A stretch of 64,000 nucleotides of DNA. Origin: Litorimonas sp965205225. Lineage in GTDB: Bacteria; Pseudomonadota; Alphaproteobacteria; Caulobacterales; Maricaulaceae. The notes beneath the pieces are model-generated. The model had not been told where the DNA came from, ran no database searches, and saw nothing but the letters and a program-made list of their open reading frames with translations. The position numbers and the translations under genes are program-made. Positions 33,331 through 41,574 of the stretch are shown here, piece after piece (the first letter of the stretch is position 1; every line of letters starts with the position of its first letter). Where the stretch lies: contig CBDBFZ010000002.1 of the NCBI GenBank assembly GCA_965205225.1, positions 124,001 through 188,000 of the forward strand, written 5' to 3'.

Positions 33331-34332
33331 TCAAAGCGCTAACGTGGCAACCAGAATGGCCTTGATGGTGTGCATCCTGTTTTCCGCCTGATCGAACTGG
33401 ATTGCTGCCGGACTCTCGAAGACCTCATCCGTCACTTCCATTTCGGTCAGTCCAAATGTCTCGGCGATTTGCTGCCCGACCTGAGTCGCCTGATTGTGGA
33501 ACGCTGGAAGACAATGCATGAATTTTGTTGCTGCTTTGCCGGACGCTGCCATCAGCGCTGCATTAACCTGATAGGGGCGGAGCAGTTTAATCCGCTCTGC
33601 CCAGACCGTGTTAGATTCCTCCATTGAGACCCAGACATCCGTATGGATGAAATCGACACCGGATACCGCTTTCACAGAATCTTCTGTAATCATCAATGAG
33701 CTGCCGTTGGCCTTAGCTGCAGATTGAGCGGTCCGGCAGATCACATCACTTGGCCACAGACCTTTTGGCGCGGCGATGCGAACATCCATCCCCATCAGAC
33801 TGCCCGCGATCATCAGGGAGTGACCCATATTGCAGCGCGCATCGCCGACATAGGCATAGCTGAGTTTGCCGAGTGGTTTGTCCGAATGCTCCCGCATAGT
33901 CATCAGGTCAGCCAGCATCTGGGTCGGATGAAACTCGTCGGTCAACCCATTATAGACGGGAACGCCGGCATGTTTGGCAAGCGTTTCGACGATGGATTGT
34001 CCGAAACCACGATATTGAATCGCGTCATACATGCGGCCGAGAACACGCGCCGTATCCTTCACGCTTTCCTTGCTTCCGAGATGTGATCCGTTCGGACCGA
34101 GATAGGTGACAGCTGCGCCCTGGTCCGCAGCGGCGACCTCAAATGCACACCGGGTCCGGGTTGAGCCTTTTTCGAAGATGAGAGCGATATTTTTCCCGGT
34201 TAGGTGCTGCTGTTCCTCGCCAGCTCGCTTGGCGCGTTTTAACTCAATCGCCAGATCGAGCAGATCGATGATCTGACTCTGACTGAAATCGAGCAGTTTG
34301 AGAAAGTGTTTTCCGTAGAGGGTCTCAGACAT
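33331..34332 (-). CDS. argF: Ornithine carbamoyltransferase
   Basis: 333 residues, the length of the E. coli ArgF/ArgI and catabolic ArcB group rather than the shorter 305-residue anabolic form. The carbamoyl-phosphate loop STRTRCAFEVAAADQGA, the HPTQMLAD segment and the ornithine-binding HCLPAFHN are all intact. It joins carbamoyl phosphate and ornithine to citrulline in the cytosol. The start is ATG 34332 with AAGGGA upstream; the frame is open 23 codons further but has no ribosome site. No other arginine gene is adjacent, so anabolic or catabolic use cannot be decided. Confidence 0.95.
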   Translation of the reverse strand: MSETLYGKHFLKLLDFSQSQIIDLLDLAIELKRAKRAGEEQQHLTGKNIALIFEKGSTRTRCAFEVAAADQGAAVTYLGPNGSHLGSKESVKDTARVLGRMYDAIQYRGFGQSIVETLAKHAGVPVYNGLTDEFHPTQMLADLMTMREHSDKPLGKLSYAYVGDARCNMGHSLMIAGSLMGMDVRIAAPKGLWPSDVICRTAQSAAKANGSSLMITEDSVKAVSGVDFIHTDVWVSMEESNTVWAERIKLLRPYQVNAALMAASGKAATKFMHCLPAFHNQATQVGQQIAETFGLTEMEVTDEVFESPAAIQFDQAENRMHTIKAILVATLAL

Positions 34333-34501
34333 GCAAATCCCTTTGCCACGCGGACGGTCGGAAGTCGAGAGCAGGTCGAGTGAGACTCTTGCTTTGTGCA
34401 AATCTTTCAGTCTGAATTGACATCGCTGTCATTATGAAAGATGTCTGCACCAAACAGGTCAACACGAATTCTATCGTGCGGCGCGTCACAAGGGGAAAAT
34501 C

Positions 34502-35935
34502 ATGGCCAGTACGACGGTCAAGCCAGTTGATAATGACGGGCAGGCAAATACCAGCTTCATATTTCTAATCACAATCGTGGCGACGCTGGGCGGATTCCTA
34601 TTCGGCTACGACTCGGGCGTCATCAACGGCACGGTCGACGGGCTGCAGCAGGCGTTCAATTCTGATAGTGTCGGAACAGGGCTTTCCGTTTCGTCCATGC
34701 TACTCGGTTCCGCTGCCGGTGCATTTATGGCGGGTTGGCTGGCTGATAAATTTGGCCGGAAGAACATGCTAATCGCTGCAGCGATCATGTTCATTATTTC
34801 AGCCTGGGGGTCTGGTATTTCTGGGGCACCGATTGAATTTATTATCTACCGGATTATTGGTGGCCTGGCTGTCGGGGCTGCGTCTGTCATGGCACCGGCA
34901 TACATTTCCGAGATTGCGCCTTCCGAGAAGCGGGGCCGTCTGACCTCAATCCAGCAGGTAGCGATTATCGCTGGCCTGTTCCTGTCCTTCCTGTCGAATT
35001 ACTTTCTGGCCAAGACAGCAGGTGGTTCAACCGCCGAGTTCTGGGGCGGGTTCCAGACATGGCGCTGGATGTTCTGGATGGAACTGATCCCGGCTTTCCT
35101 GTTCTTGATTCTGCTGTTCTTCATTCCGAAGAGCCCGCGCTATTCCATGTTCAAGGACGATGAAACGACGGCCATGGATACGCTGACCAAGCTGTTCGGC
35201 GCGAAGAAAGCGGCCGTAAAAGTTGGTGAAATCCGCGACTCCCTTGCGGATGATCACCAGCCACGTCTGTCCGATACGCTGGCGACGAAGACGAGTGGGG
35301 GCGTTGTCTTCCGCACCATCGTATGGGTCGGCATTGGCTTGGCCATGTTCCAGCAGCTCGTCGGTATTAATGTCGTCTTCTACTACGGTGCCGTGCTCTG
35401 GCAGGCTGTCGGCTTTACGGAAAACGATGCTCTGTTGATCAACGTTCTGTCTGGCGGTCTGTCGATTGCAGCTGTTCTGTTCACACTGGCAACGATTGAT
35501 AAGATAGGGCGTAAGCCGTTCTTGGTCTGTGGCTCAGTCGGCATGGCGCTTACGCTTGCGACGGTTGCCTTCGCCTTCTCCAAGGGTGTTGTCGTTGACG
35601 GGACTCTGCAGCTTCCGGGGCAGATGGGCCTGGTCGCGTTGATTGCGGCGAACGCCTATGTCGTCTGCTTCAACATGTCCTGGGGGCCGGTTATGTGGGT
35701 CATGCTGGGCGAGATGTTCCCGAACCAGATTCGCGGTTCAGGGCTGGCGATTGCAGGACTAGCACAATGGTTAACCAATTTTGCGATCACCTTTACCTTC
35801 CCGATTTTCCTGGCAGGTATTGGCTTGGCGGCAGCCTACTCGATCTATGCGGCCTTCGCCCTGATCTCGGTCTTCTTCGTCCTGTGGCTCGTTAAAGAGA
35901 CGAAGGGTAAAGAATTGGAAGAGATGAACGGTTAG
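34502..35935 (+). CDS. MFS sugar porter (XylE/GalP-type proton symporter)
   Basis: 477 residues with 12 membrane helices and the complete sugar-porter signature: GFLFGYDSGVINGT in helix 1, DKFGRKN and DKIGRKP in the two cytoplasmic loops, IPKSPRYSM after helix 6, QQLVGINVVFYYG in helix 7 and LGEMFPNQIRGSGLAI in the second half. It should import a hexose or pentose with protons across the inner membrane. The gene runs away from argF with 169 bp between their starts. No sugar-metabolism gene lies next to it. Confidence 0.94.
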   Translation: MASTTVKPVDNDGQANTSFIFLITIVATLGGFLFGYDSGVINGTVDGLQQAFNSDSVGTGLSVSSMLLGSAAGAFMAGWLADKFGRKNMLIAAAIMFIISAWGSGISGAPIEFIIYRIIGGLAVGAASVMAPAYISEIAPSEKRGRLTSIQQVAIIAGLFLSFLSNYFLAKTAGGSTAEFWGGFQTWRWMFWMELIPAFLFLILLFFIPKSPRYSMFKDDETTAMDTLTKLFGAKKAAVKVGEIRDSLADDHQPRLSDTLATKTSGGVVFRTIVWVGIGLAMFQQLVGINVVFYYGAVLWQAVGFTENDALLINVLSGGLSIAAVLFTLATIDKIGRKPFLVCGSVGMALTLATVAFAFSKGVVVDGTLQLPGQMGLVALIAANAYVVCFNMSWGPVMWVMLGEMFPNQIRGSGLAIAGLAQWLTNFAITFTFPIFLAGIGLAAAYSIYAAFALISVFFVLWLVKETKGKELEEMNG

Positions 35936-35988
35936 GCTTTCGACATTTGCCGTCTAGGCGTTGCGGATTTAGCCTGTTAGAAACGACA

Positions 35989-36060
35989 ATGCTTGAAGTG
36001 ATCAAACATCTTCTGTTGGTTGTGCTGATGTTCTTTTTAGCACTGCTGTTGGGTCTTTAA
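35989..36060 (+). CDS. Possible 23-residue hydrophobic peptide
   Basis: A short frame starting ATG with the product LEVIKHLLLVVLMFFLALLL plus GL after Met: one membrane helix behind a short charged head. It resembles small membrane peptides, but there is no convincing ribosome-binding site and frames this short arise by chance. Listed because it fills the gap between the sugar porter and moxR. Confidence 0.25.
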   Translation: MLEVIKHLLLVVLMFFLALLLGL

Positions 36061-36198
36061 CCCTACTCAACCGTGATTCTGGTTGCGCGAGTGGTTTGGA
36101 TGCGTGTGGCCGCTTGGACTTTCAAATCCTTATCAATAGACGCATGTCGGCATCTCAACTTTCGGTGATTTGGATTGCCAGTTAAGTGATCTGCACCA

Positions 36199-37041
36199 TC
36201 ACCTCTCGCGGCGGGTCAGAAACACCAAACGCTCGAACAAATGCACATCCTGCTCATTCTTGAGCAGGGCACCATGGAGCGGTGGGATAAGTTTGGACTT
36301 GTCCGTCTCGCGCAATGTTTCCGGGTCAATATCTTCGACCAGAAGCAGTTTCAGCCAGTCGAGAAGTTCGGACGTACTGGGTTTTTTCTTCAGGCCAGGA
36401 ATGGCGCGGACTTCAAAGAACCGCTTCAGGGCGACGGAGAGAAGCCGTGGTTTCAGATCCGGAAAGTGGACATTGACAATCTCGGCCATCGTCTGCTCAT
36501 CTGGAAACTGAATATAGTGGAAGAAGCACCGCCGCAGAAACGCGTCGGGCAGATCCTTCTCATTGTTCGATGTGATGATGATGATGGGGCGTTGGGCCGC
36601 TGCCACTGTCTCGCCAGTCTCGTAAACGTGGAAACTCATTTTATCAAGCTCATGCAAAAGGTCGTTCGGAAACTCGATATCGGCCTTGTCGATCTCGTCG
36701 ATCAACAGAATAGGGCGGTCTTCGCTCGCAAACGCATCCCAGATCTTGCCACGCTTGATATAGTTGGTGATGTCATTGACCCGGCCATCACCGAGTTGGC
36801 TATCACGCAGGCGCGCGACGGCATCATATTCATAGAGACCTTGCTGCGCCTTCGTCGTGGACTTGATGTTCCACTCCAGCAAAGGTGCGCCGAGTCCTTT
36901 AGCGATCTCGTGTGCCAGCACGGTCTTACCCGTGCCGGGTTCGCCTTTGATGAGTAGCGGACGCTTCAAAGTGATCGCAGCATTGACCGCCATCATAAGA
37001 TCTTTGGTAGCGACATAATCCTTGGTGCCTTCGAATCGCAT
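36199..37041 (-). CDS. MoxR-family AAA+ ATPase
   Basis: 280 residues. Walker A GEPGTGKT (about 37-44), Walker B PILLIDEIDKAD (about 109-120), sensor 1 IIITSNNEKDLPDAFLRRCF with the arginine finger. MoxR proteins act as chaperone-like ATPases, normally with a von Willebrand factor A (CoxE-type) partner encoded immediately downstream. Here the next gene on the left is a sugar porter on the opposite strand, so the partner is not adjacent. Probably cytosolic; client unknown. Confidence 0.92.
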   Translation of the reverse strand: MRFEGTKDYVATKDLMMAVNAAITLKRPLLIKGEPGTGKTVLAHEIAKGLGAPLLEWNIKSTTKAQQGLYEYDAVARLRDSQLGDGRVNDITNYIKRGKIWDAFASEDRPILLIDEIDKADIEFPNDLLHELDKMSFHVYETGETVAAAQRPIIIITSNNEKDLPDAFLRRCFFHYIQFPDEQTMAEIVNVHFPDLKPRLLSVALKRFFEVRAIPGLKKKPSTSELLDWLKLLLVEDIDPETLRETDKSKLIPPLHGALLKNEQDVHLFERLVFLTRRER

Positions 37042-37315
37042 CTCGAATGTCTCTCTATTCCAGTTAATCGGGCGCTCTGTCGGTAGTAAATCCGTTCAAA
37101 GCAAGAGCATCTGACGCTAAAAATTCATTCATTTAAACTCTTCCTTGGAATTATCAGCCATATGTGGGGCTGCCTCTTGAGCTTGAGGCGATTGCGAAAT
37201 AACGCGCGATTATCCGGACGACGTCCGGGTTGCTCCAGATGGGATGAGCAAGTCGGACCGATAGAGGTGAAATGCCCGGCGGTCTCTGTATCAACGTGCA
37301 GCGTTTGTTCGGGGA

Positions 37316-37762
37316 ATGACCATGACTAAATCAAAATCCAAAGCCGCAAAATCTGTCGTCGTGCCAGCGAATTATGTGCCGAGCGATGATGAGACATTCA
37401 TGAATGATCGAATGCGGGAGTATTTCCGGTGTCGTCTTGTCGATTGGCGTGAGGAAATTTCGGCGCAGACCCGAGGAACGGTCGAGTATCTTCAGGGAGA
37501 GCGGGTCAATCATCCAGATCCGACAGATGTTGCGACCTACAATGCTGATCGCCAGCTGGAACTTCGTACCAAGGACCGGTTGCGAAAGCTGGTTCGAAAG
37601 ATCGACAAGGCGCTCATCCGGATTGAAGACGGAACATATGGCTATTGCGAGGAAACCGGCGATCCCATCGGCGCGCATCGCCTCGTAGCTCGCCCCATCG
37701 CAACCATGTCGCTTGAAGCGCAAGAAATGCATGAGCGCGAAGAGCGCTTGCGGGCTGGTTGA
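37316..37762 (+). CDS. dksA: DksA-family RNA polymerase-binding transcription factor
   Basis: 148 residues: a basic N-terminal tail, a coiled-coil domain (about 30-105, with DVATYNADRQLELRTKDR) and a C-terminal finger GTYGYCEETGDPIGAHRLVA followed by RPIATMSLEAQEMHE. Only one of the four zinc-ligand cysteines of E. coli DksA remains, as in many alphaproteobacterial homologues that work without zinc. It modulates RNA polymerase together with ppGpp. Two adjacent ATGs (37316, 37322) could serve as start. Confidence 0.93.
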   Translation: MTMTKSKSKAAKSVVVPANYVPSDDETFMNDRMREYFRCRLVDWREEISAQTRGTVEYLQGERVNHPDPTDVATYNADRQLELRTKDRLRKLVRKIDKALIRIEDGTYGYCEETGDPIGAHRLVARPIATMSLEAQEMHEREERLRAG

Positions 37763-37800
37763 GCCGCCCGCTTTGCATAATCTACTTTGCGGCTGACCAG

Positions 37801-39651
37801 CTAACCTGCGGTTTCGATATAGGCGTTGACCCGTTCTTCCATCACATTTAGCGGAACGGGACCGCTCGACAGAATAACTTCATGGAAGTCACGAATATCG
37901 AACGCGTCGCCCAGCGCGGACTTCGCCGTCTCGTGCAACTCCAGGATCTTGATTTTGCCGATCATGTAAGCGGTGGCTTGGCCGGGCATGACAATGTAGC
38001 GCTCAATTGCGTTAACAATATCACCCTGAGGGTTCGGTGTGTTCTGGGCGAGGTAGTCGATGGCTTCCTGTCGGGTCCAACGCTTATGGTGAAGGCCGGT
38101 ATCGACAACCAAGCGGCAGGCTCGCCATAGCTCCATGGCGAGTCGCCCGAAGTCAGAATAGGGATCCTGATAGAAGCCCATCTCCTTGGGCAGATATTCC
38201 GAATAGAGACCCCAGCCTTCGGAGTAGGGTGTATAGCCGCCGAACTTTCTGAAATCCGGAACACCGTCCAGTTCCTGCGCAATGGCGATCTGCATATGGT
38301 GGCCGGGAATGCCCTCATGATAGGCTAGGGCTTCCATCTGATAGGTGGGCATCCGAGCCGTATCGTATAGATTGGCGTAGTAATAACCGGGGCGTGATCC
38401 ATCGGCTGCGGGCCGTGAATAGAACGCTTTGCCGGCGCTTTGTTCACGGAAAGCTTCGACAGCGCGGACTTCCATCTCGGCTTTCGGCTTGCGTCGGAAA
38501 ACCTCGTCCAAGCGGCCTTCCATGACATCAATGATGGACGTAGCTTCGCGTAGGTAGCGCGCCTTACCGTCCGCATCATTCGAATAGTAGAATTGCTCGC
38601 TTGTCCGCATGAATTCAAAGAAGTCCTGCAAGTCGCCCTCAAACCGGACAGTTTTCATGATGTCCCGCATTTCGCTATGGATGCGGTCGACCTCGCGCAG
38701 GCCAATGTCGTGAATGTCGTCGGCAGACAAGTCCGTCGTCGTCATTCGTTTCAAGCGATAGACATAATAGTCCGCTCCGTCCGGGAGTTTCCAGATGCCG
38801 TCATCATCGCTCGCGCCCGCTTGCTGGCGACGTAACTCGGTTTCCAGTCGCTGATAGGACGGGCCAACATGCTCATTCATCGCCTCTATGGCATCGGAGA
38901 ACAGTCTCTCTCGAATGTCTTCTGATAGGTCGAGAGCATTAACTTTAGTTTTGAAATCGCCAAGGATCAGATTTAGCTCCTCGGAATCTTCAAACGGTGC
39001 ACCGGACAGGATGTTGCCAATATCGCGGATCACATGTGTGTAGACGAATTTGGGAGGGGCAATGCCGCGGTCGAAACTCTCTGCTGATCGTTGAACGACC
39101 GGATCGAGCTTTTCTGGAATGCCGCTCAGGCGCGCAATATAGGCCTCTGCATCTGCTTCAGTGTCGATATCGTGCTGGTTCAACAGGAACGTCGGGATGT
39201 CAGAATGAGTGCCGCGCATCTGGTGGAACGGGTAAGCGTAGCCATACCAGCGCATGCCTTCGAGTCGGTCCTGAGCGTTCTTGACGTAGAGCCGTTGTGA
39301 CAGGCTCGCATCTTCGTCCAAGGCGTCAATGTCGACCTCCTGTGTCAGAAAATCGAGGTCGGACTGGGCCTGGTCCATTCGGTCGAGCCAAGCTGCCATT
39401 GTCTCATCATTCCATTCATCCTGACGTTGCTTTCGTCCAAGCTGAGCCAGATATTCCGGACGGTTCAGCGCTTCTTCCTCGAAACGTCGAGCAAACCACG
39501 CATTTATGCGCTCGGACTCGGTTTGACTTGATGCTGCCGGGATGGCGTCAGGCTGCTGCGCCGCTGAAACCGAAGTCGTCGCCGGAGTTTCGGCTTGAGA
39601 GCAGGCAGCGAGCAGAGCGAGAGTTATGGCAGGGAGACGGAGATAGTTCAT
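37801..39651 (-). CDS. DUF885-family lipoprotein, putative metallohydrolase (copy 2)
   Basis: 616 residues with a lipoprotein signal (YLRLPAITLALLAAC, lipobox LAAC), so probably anchored in the outer membrane or facing the periplasm. The DUF885 core includes YYVYRLKRMTTTDLSADDIH and YHEGIPGHHMQIAIAQELD, whose HEGxPGHH block looks like a zinc-binding helix and supports peptidase-like activity; this is not biochemically established. The start overlaps the stop of the paralogous upstream gene by ATGA, so the two are translationally coupled. It shares long stretches with that gene and reads as a tandem duplication. Confidence 0.88.
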   Translation of the reverse strand: MNYLRLPAITLALLAACSQAETPATTSVSAAQQPDAIPAASSQTESERINAWFARRFEEEALNRPEYLAQLGRKQRQDEWNDETMAAWLDRMDQAQSDLDFLTQEVDIDALDEDASLSQRLYVKNAQDRLEGMRWYGYAYPFHQMRGTHSDIPTFLLNQHDIDTEADAEAYIARLSGIPEKLDPVVQRSAESFDRGIAPPKFVYTHVIRDIGNILSGAPFEDSEELNLILGDFKTKVNALDLSEDIRERLFSDAIEAMNEHVGPSYQRLETELRRQQAGASDDDGIWKLPDGADYYVYRLKRMTTTDLSADDIHDIGLREVDRIHSEMRDIMKTVRFEGDLQDFFEFMRTSEQFYYSNDADGKARYLREATSIIDVMEGRLDEVFRRKPKAEMEVRAVEAFREQSAGKAFYSRPAADGSRPGYYYANLYDTARMPTYQMEALAYHEGIPGHHMQIAIAQELDGVPDFRKFGGYTPYSEGWGLYSEYLPKEMGFYQDPYSDFGRLAMELWRACRLVVDTGLHHKRWTRQEAIDYLAQNTPNPQGDIVNAIERYIVMPGQATAYMIGKIKILELHETAKSALGDAFDIRDFHEVILSSGPVPLNVMEERVNAYIETAG

Positions 39652-41489
39652 GATTTATCCTTCGTATCAGCGATGTAGCGGTTGATGTTGGCTTCAAGAA
39701 TTTCAAGCGGAACGGCCCCATTCGTCAGGACTGCGTCGTGAAATTTCCTGACGTCGAAATCGTCTCCAAGCTCGGCTTCGGCTTTTCGGCGGAGTTCGAT
39801 AATCTTGAGTTTGCCAATCATGTAGGCTGTCGCCTGACCCGGCCAGACAATATAGCGGTCGATTTCTGCCCGCACCTCGCCTTCGGGATTGGGAATATTT
39901 TCGAGATAATAGCTGACAGCCTGTTCCCGATCCCATTTTTTCGCGTGAAGGCCTGTATCGACAACGAGGCGCGCGGCGCGGAAAATCTCCATGCCGAGCT
40001 GTCCAAACTCCTTATAGGGATCGGTGTAAAGTCCGAGTTCCTTGGGGATTTCTTCCGCATAAAGCGCCCAGCCTTCGATAAAGGCTGTGTAGCCGCCCAG
40101 TGTGCGGAACTGCGGGAGACCGTCCAGTTCCTGTGCGATGGCGATTTGCATATGATGGCCCGGAATGCCTTCATGGTACGCCAGCGCCTGCTGCAGAAAT
40201 TTCGGCTGATCGGCCATGCTTTTAAGATTGATATAGTATGTTCCGGGGCGAGAACCGTCGAGTGCAGGGCTGTCATAGAAGGCGCCAAAAGCTGTCGCCT
40301 CGCGGAACGGTTCGACCCGTTTGACGATCATGTCAGCCTTGGGCTTGGTAAGAAACAAGCTGTCCAATTGTCCGTGCATAGTGTCGATGATGGTTGTCGC
40401 GTCCGCGATGTAGGCCGCCCGGCCATCAGCATCGTTGGAATAGGTAAATTGCGGGTCGCTGCGCAGAAAGGCGTAAAAATCCTGAAGGCTGCCTTCGAAC
40501 GCCACCCGGTCCATAATCTCCTGCATGCGCGCTTGAATGCGTGCGACCTCTTTCAAGCCAATGTTATGAATGTCCTCAGCGGTCAGATCTGTCGTCGTAT
40601 AGTGTTTCAGGCGTGTCGAGTAATATTTGTCGGCGTCAGGCAGCTTCCACGCGCCATCTTCGGTGGTCGTCATTTGCGCCTGTTCATCAAACATGCGGAG
40701 CAAAGACAGATAGGCTGGCTGAATAGACGACAGCATGGCGGTTTCGGCCTGTTGGATCAGCTCCACCGTGAGCGCATATCCGAGCTTGGCAGTCTCGAGC
40801 TTGGCTTTGAAATCCGTCAGGATCGGACTGTCGCCATCGCCTGCGGTAAATGGTGCGCCTGTGATGATGTTTCGGGATGTATCCGAAATTTTGTCATAGA
40901 CGAAGCGCGGGAGCAGGACTCCGGCGTCGGCCTGCGAACGTGTGCGGGCTTCGGCTTGTCCAAGATAGTCGTCAAAGGCCTCAATCCGTGAAATATAAGC
41001 ACGCGCCTCAGCTTCAGTTTCGATCTTGTGGAAATTGATGAGAAAGCTCGGCAGGCTCGAATGCGGCCCGCTCATATGCTGGAACACGTAATCGTTCTGC
41101 GACACAGAATGGGTGGCCAGCCAGTCGCCCTGTTCGACCTCGAACAGCTCATATGATATCCGCGTCTGTGGATCGAGCCGGTCTATATCGAAATCACGGT
41201 GCATTTCCGTCAGCCAGCTGCGACGTAGTGCGGCTTCTTCATCAATCGCAATCTGACTGATATCATCAAGCCGATCCAGACCCTCGGATCTGCCAAGATA
41301 TGTCTGGTTCATCGGCGACCGGGCGAGACCTTCCTCGTAACGCTCGGCAAACCAGGCATTCAGGCGCTCACTCTCCTGCTTGACGATGGTTTCGCGGTTA
41401 ACATCGGGGCCGCTCCCTGGGACGCAGCCGGGCAGGACCTTAAGGCCGATCATCACGCTTGCGAGTGCGGAAGTAGAGAAGTGTTTCAT
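39648..41489 (-). CDS. DUF885-family lipoprotein, putative metallohydrolase (copy 1)
   Basis: 613 residues from the ATG at 41489, where a signal peptide begins (MKHFSTSALASVMIGLKVLP followed by GC, lipobox-like LPGC). A start 36 codons upstream would overlap the start of cckA on the other strand. Core motifs match its neighbour: HYTTTDLTAEDIHNIGLKEV and YHEGIPGHHMQIAIAQELDG. First gene of a two-gene operon, divergent from cckA with 85 bp between the starts. Confidence 0.88.
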   Translation of the reverse strand: MKHFSTSALASVMIGLKVLPGCVPGSGPDVNRETIVKQESERLNAWFAERYEEGLARSPMNQTYLGRSEGLDRLDDISQIAIDEEAALRRSWLTEMHRDFDIDRLDPQTRISYELFEVEQGDWLATHSVSQNDYVFQHMSGPHSSLPSFLINFHKIETEAEARAYISRIEAFDDYLGQAEARTRSQADAGVLLPRFVYDKISDTSRNIITGAPFTAGDGDSPILTDFKAKLETAKLGYALTVELIQQAETAMLSSIQPAYLSLLRMFDEQAQMTTTEDGAWKLPDADKYYSTRLKHYTTTDLTAEDIHNIGLKEVARIQARMQEIMDRVAFEGSLQDFYAFLRSDPQFTYSNDADGRAAYIADATTIIDTMHGQLDSLFLTKPKADMIVKRVEPFREATAFGAFYDSPALDGSRPGTYYINLKSMADQPKFLQQALAYHEGIPGHHMQIAIAQELDGLPQFRTLGGYTAFIEGWALYAEEIPKELGLYTDPYKEFGQLGMEIFRAARLVVDTGLHAKKWDREQAVSYYLENIPNPEGEVRAEIDRYIVWPGQATAYMIGKLKIIELRRKAEAELGDDFDVRKFHDAVLTNGAVPLEILEANINRYIADTKDKS

Positions 41490-41574
41490 CGATTGAAAAT
41501 CCGTAGAAGGGGCCTTTGCATTCGCTAAAGTCTTAAACTCTCGCCACAATGTCAATTTAAACGCTAAAGCTAGA

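Noticed and set aside
39738..40991. 417-codon plus-strand frame inside the DUF885 gene
   Set aside because: Shadow of a coding strand with clear motifs and signal peptide; the shadow has none.
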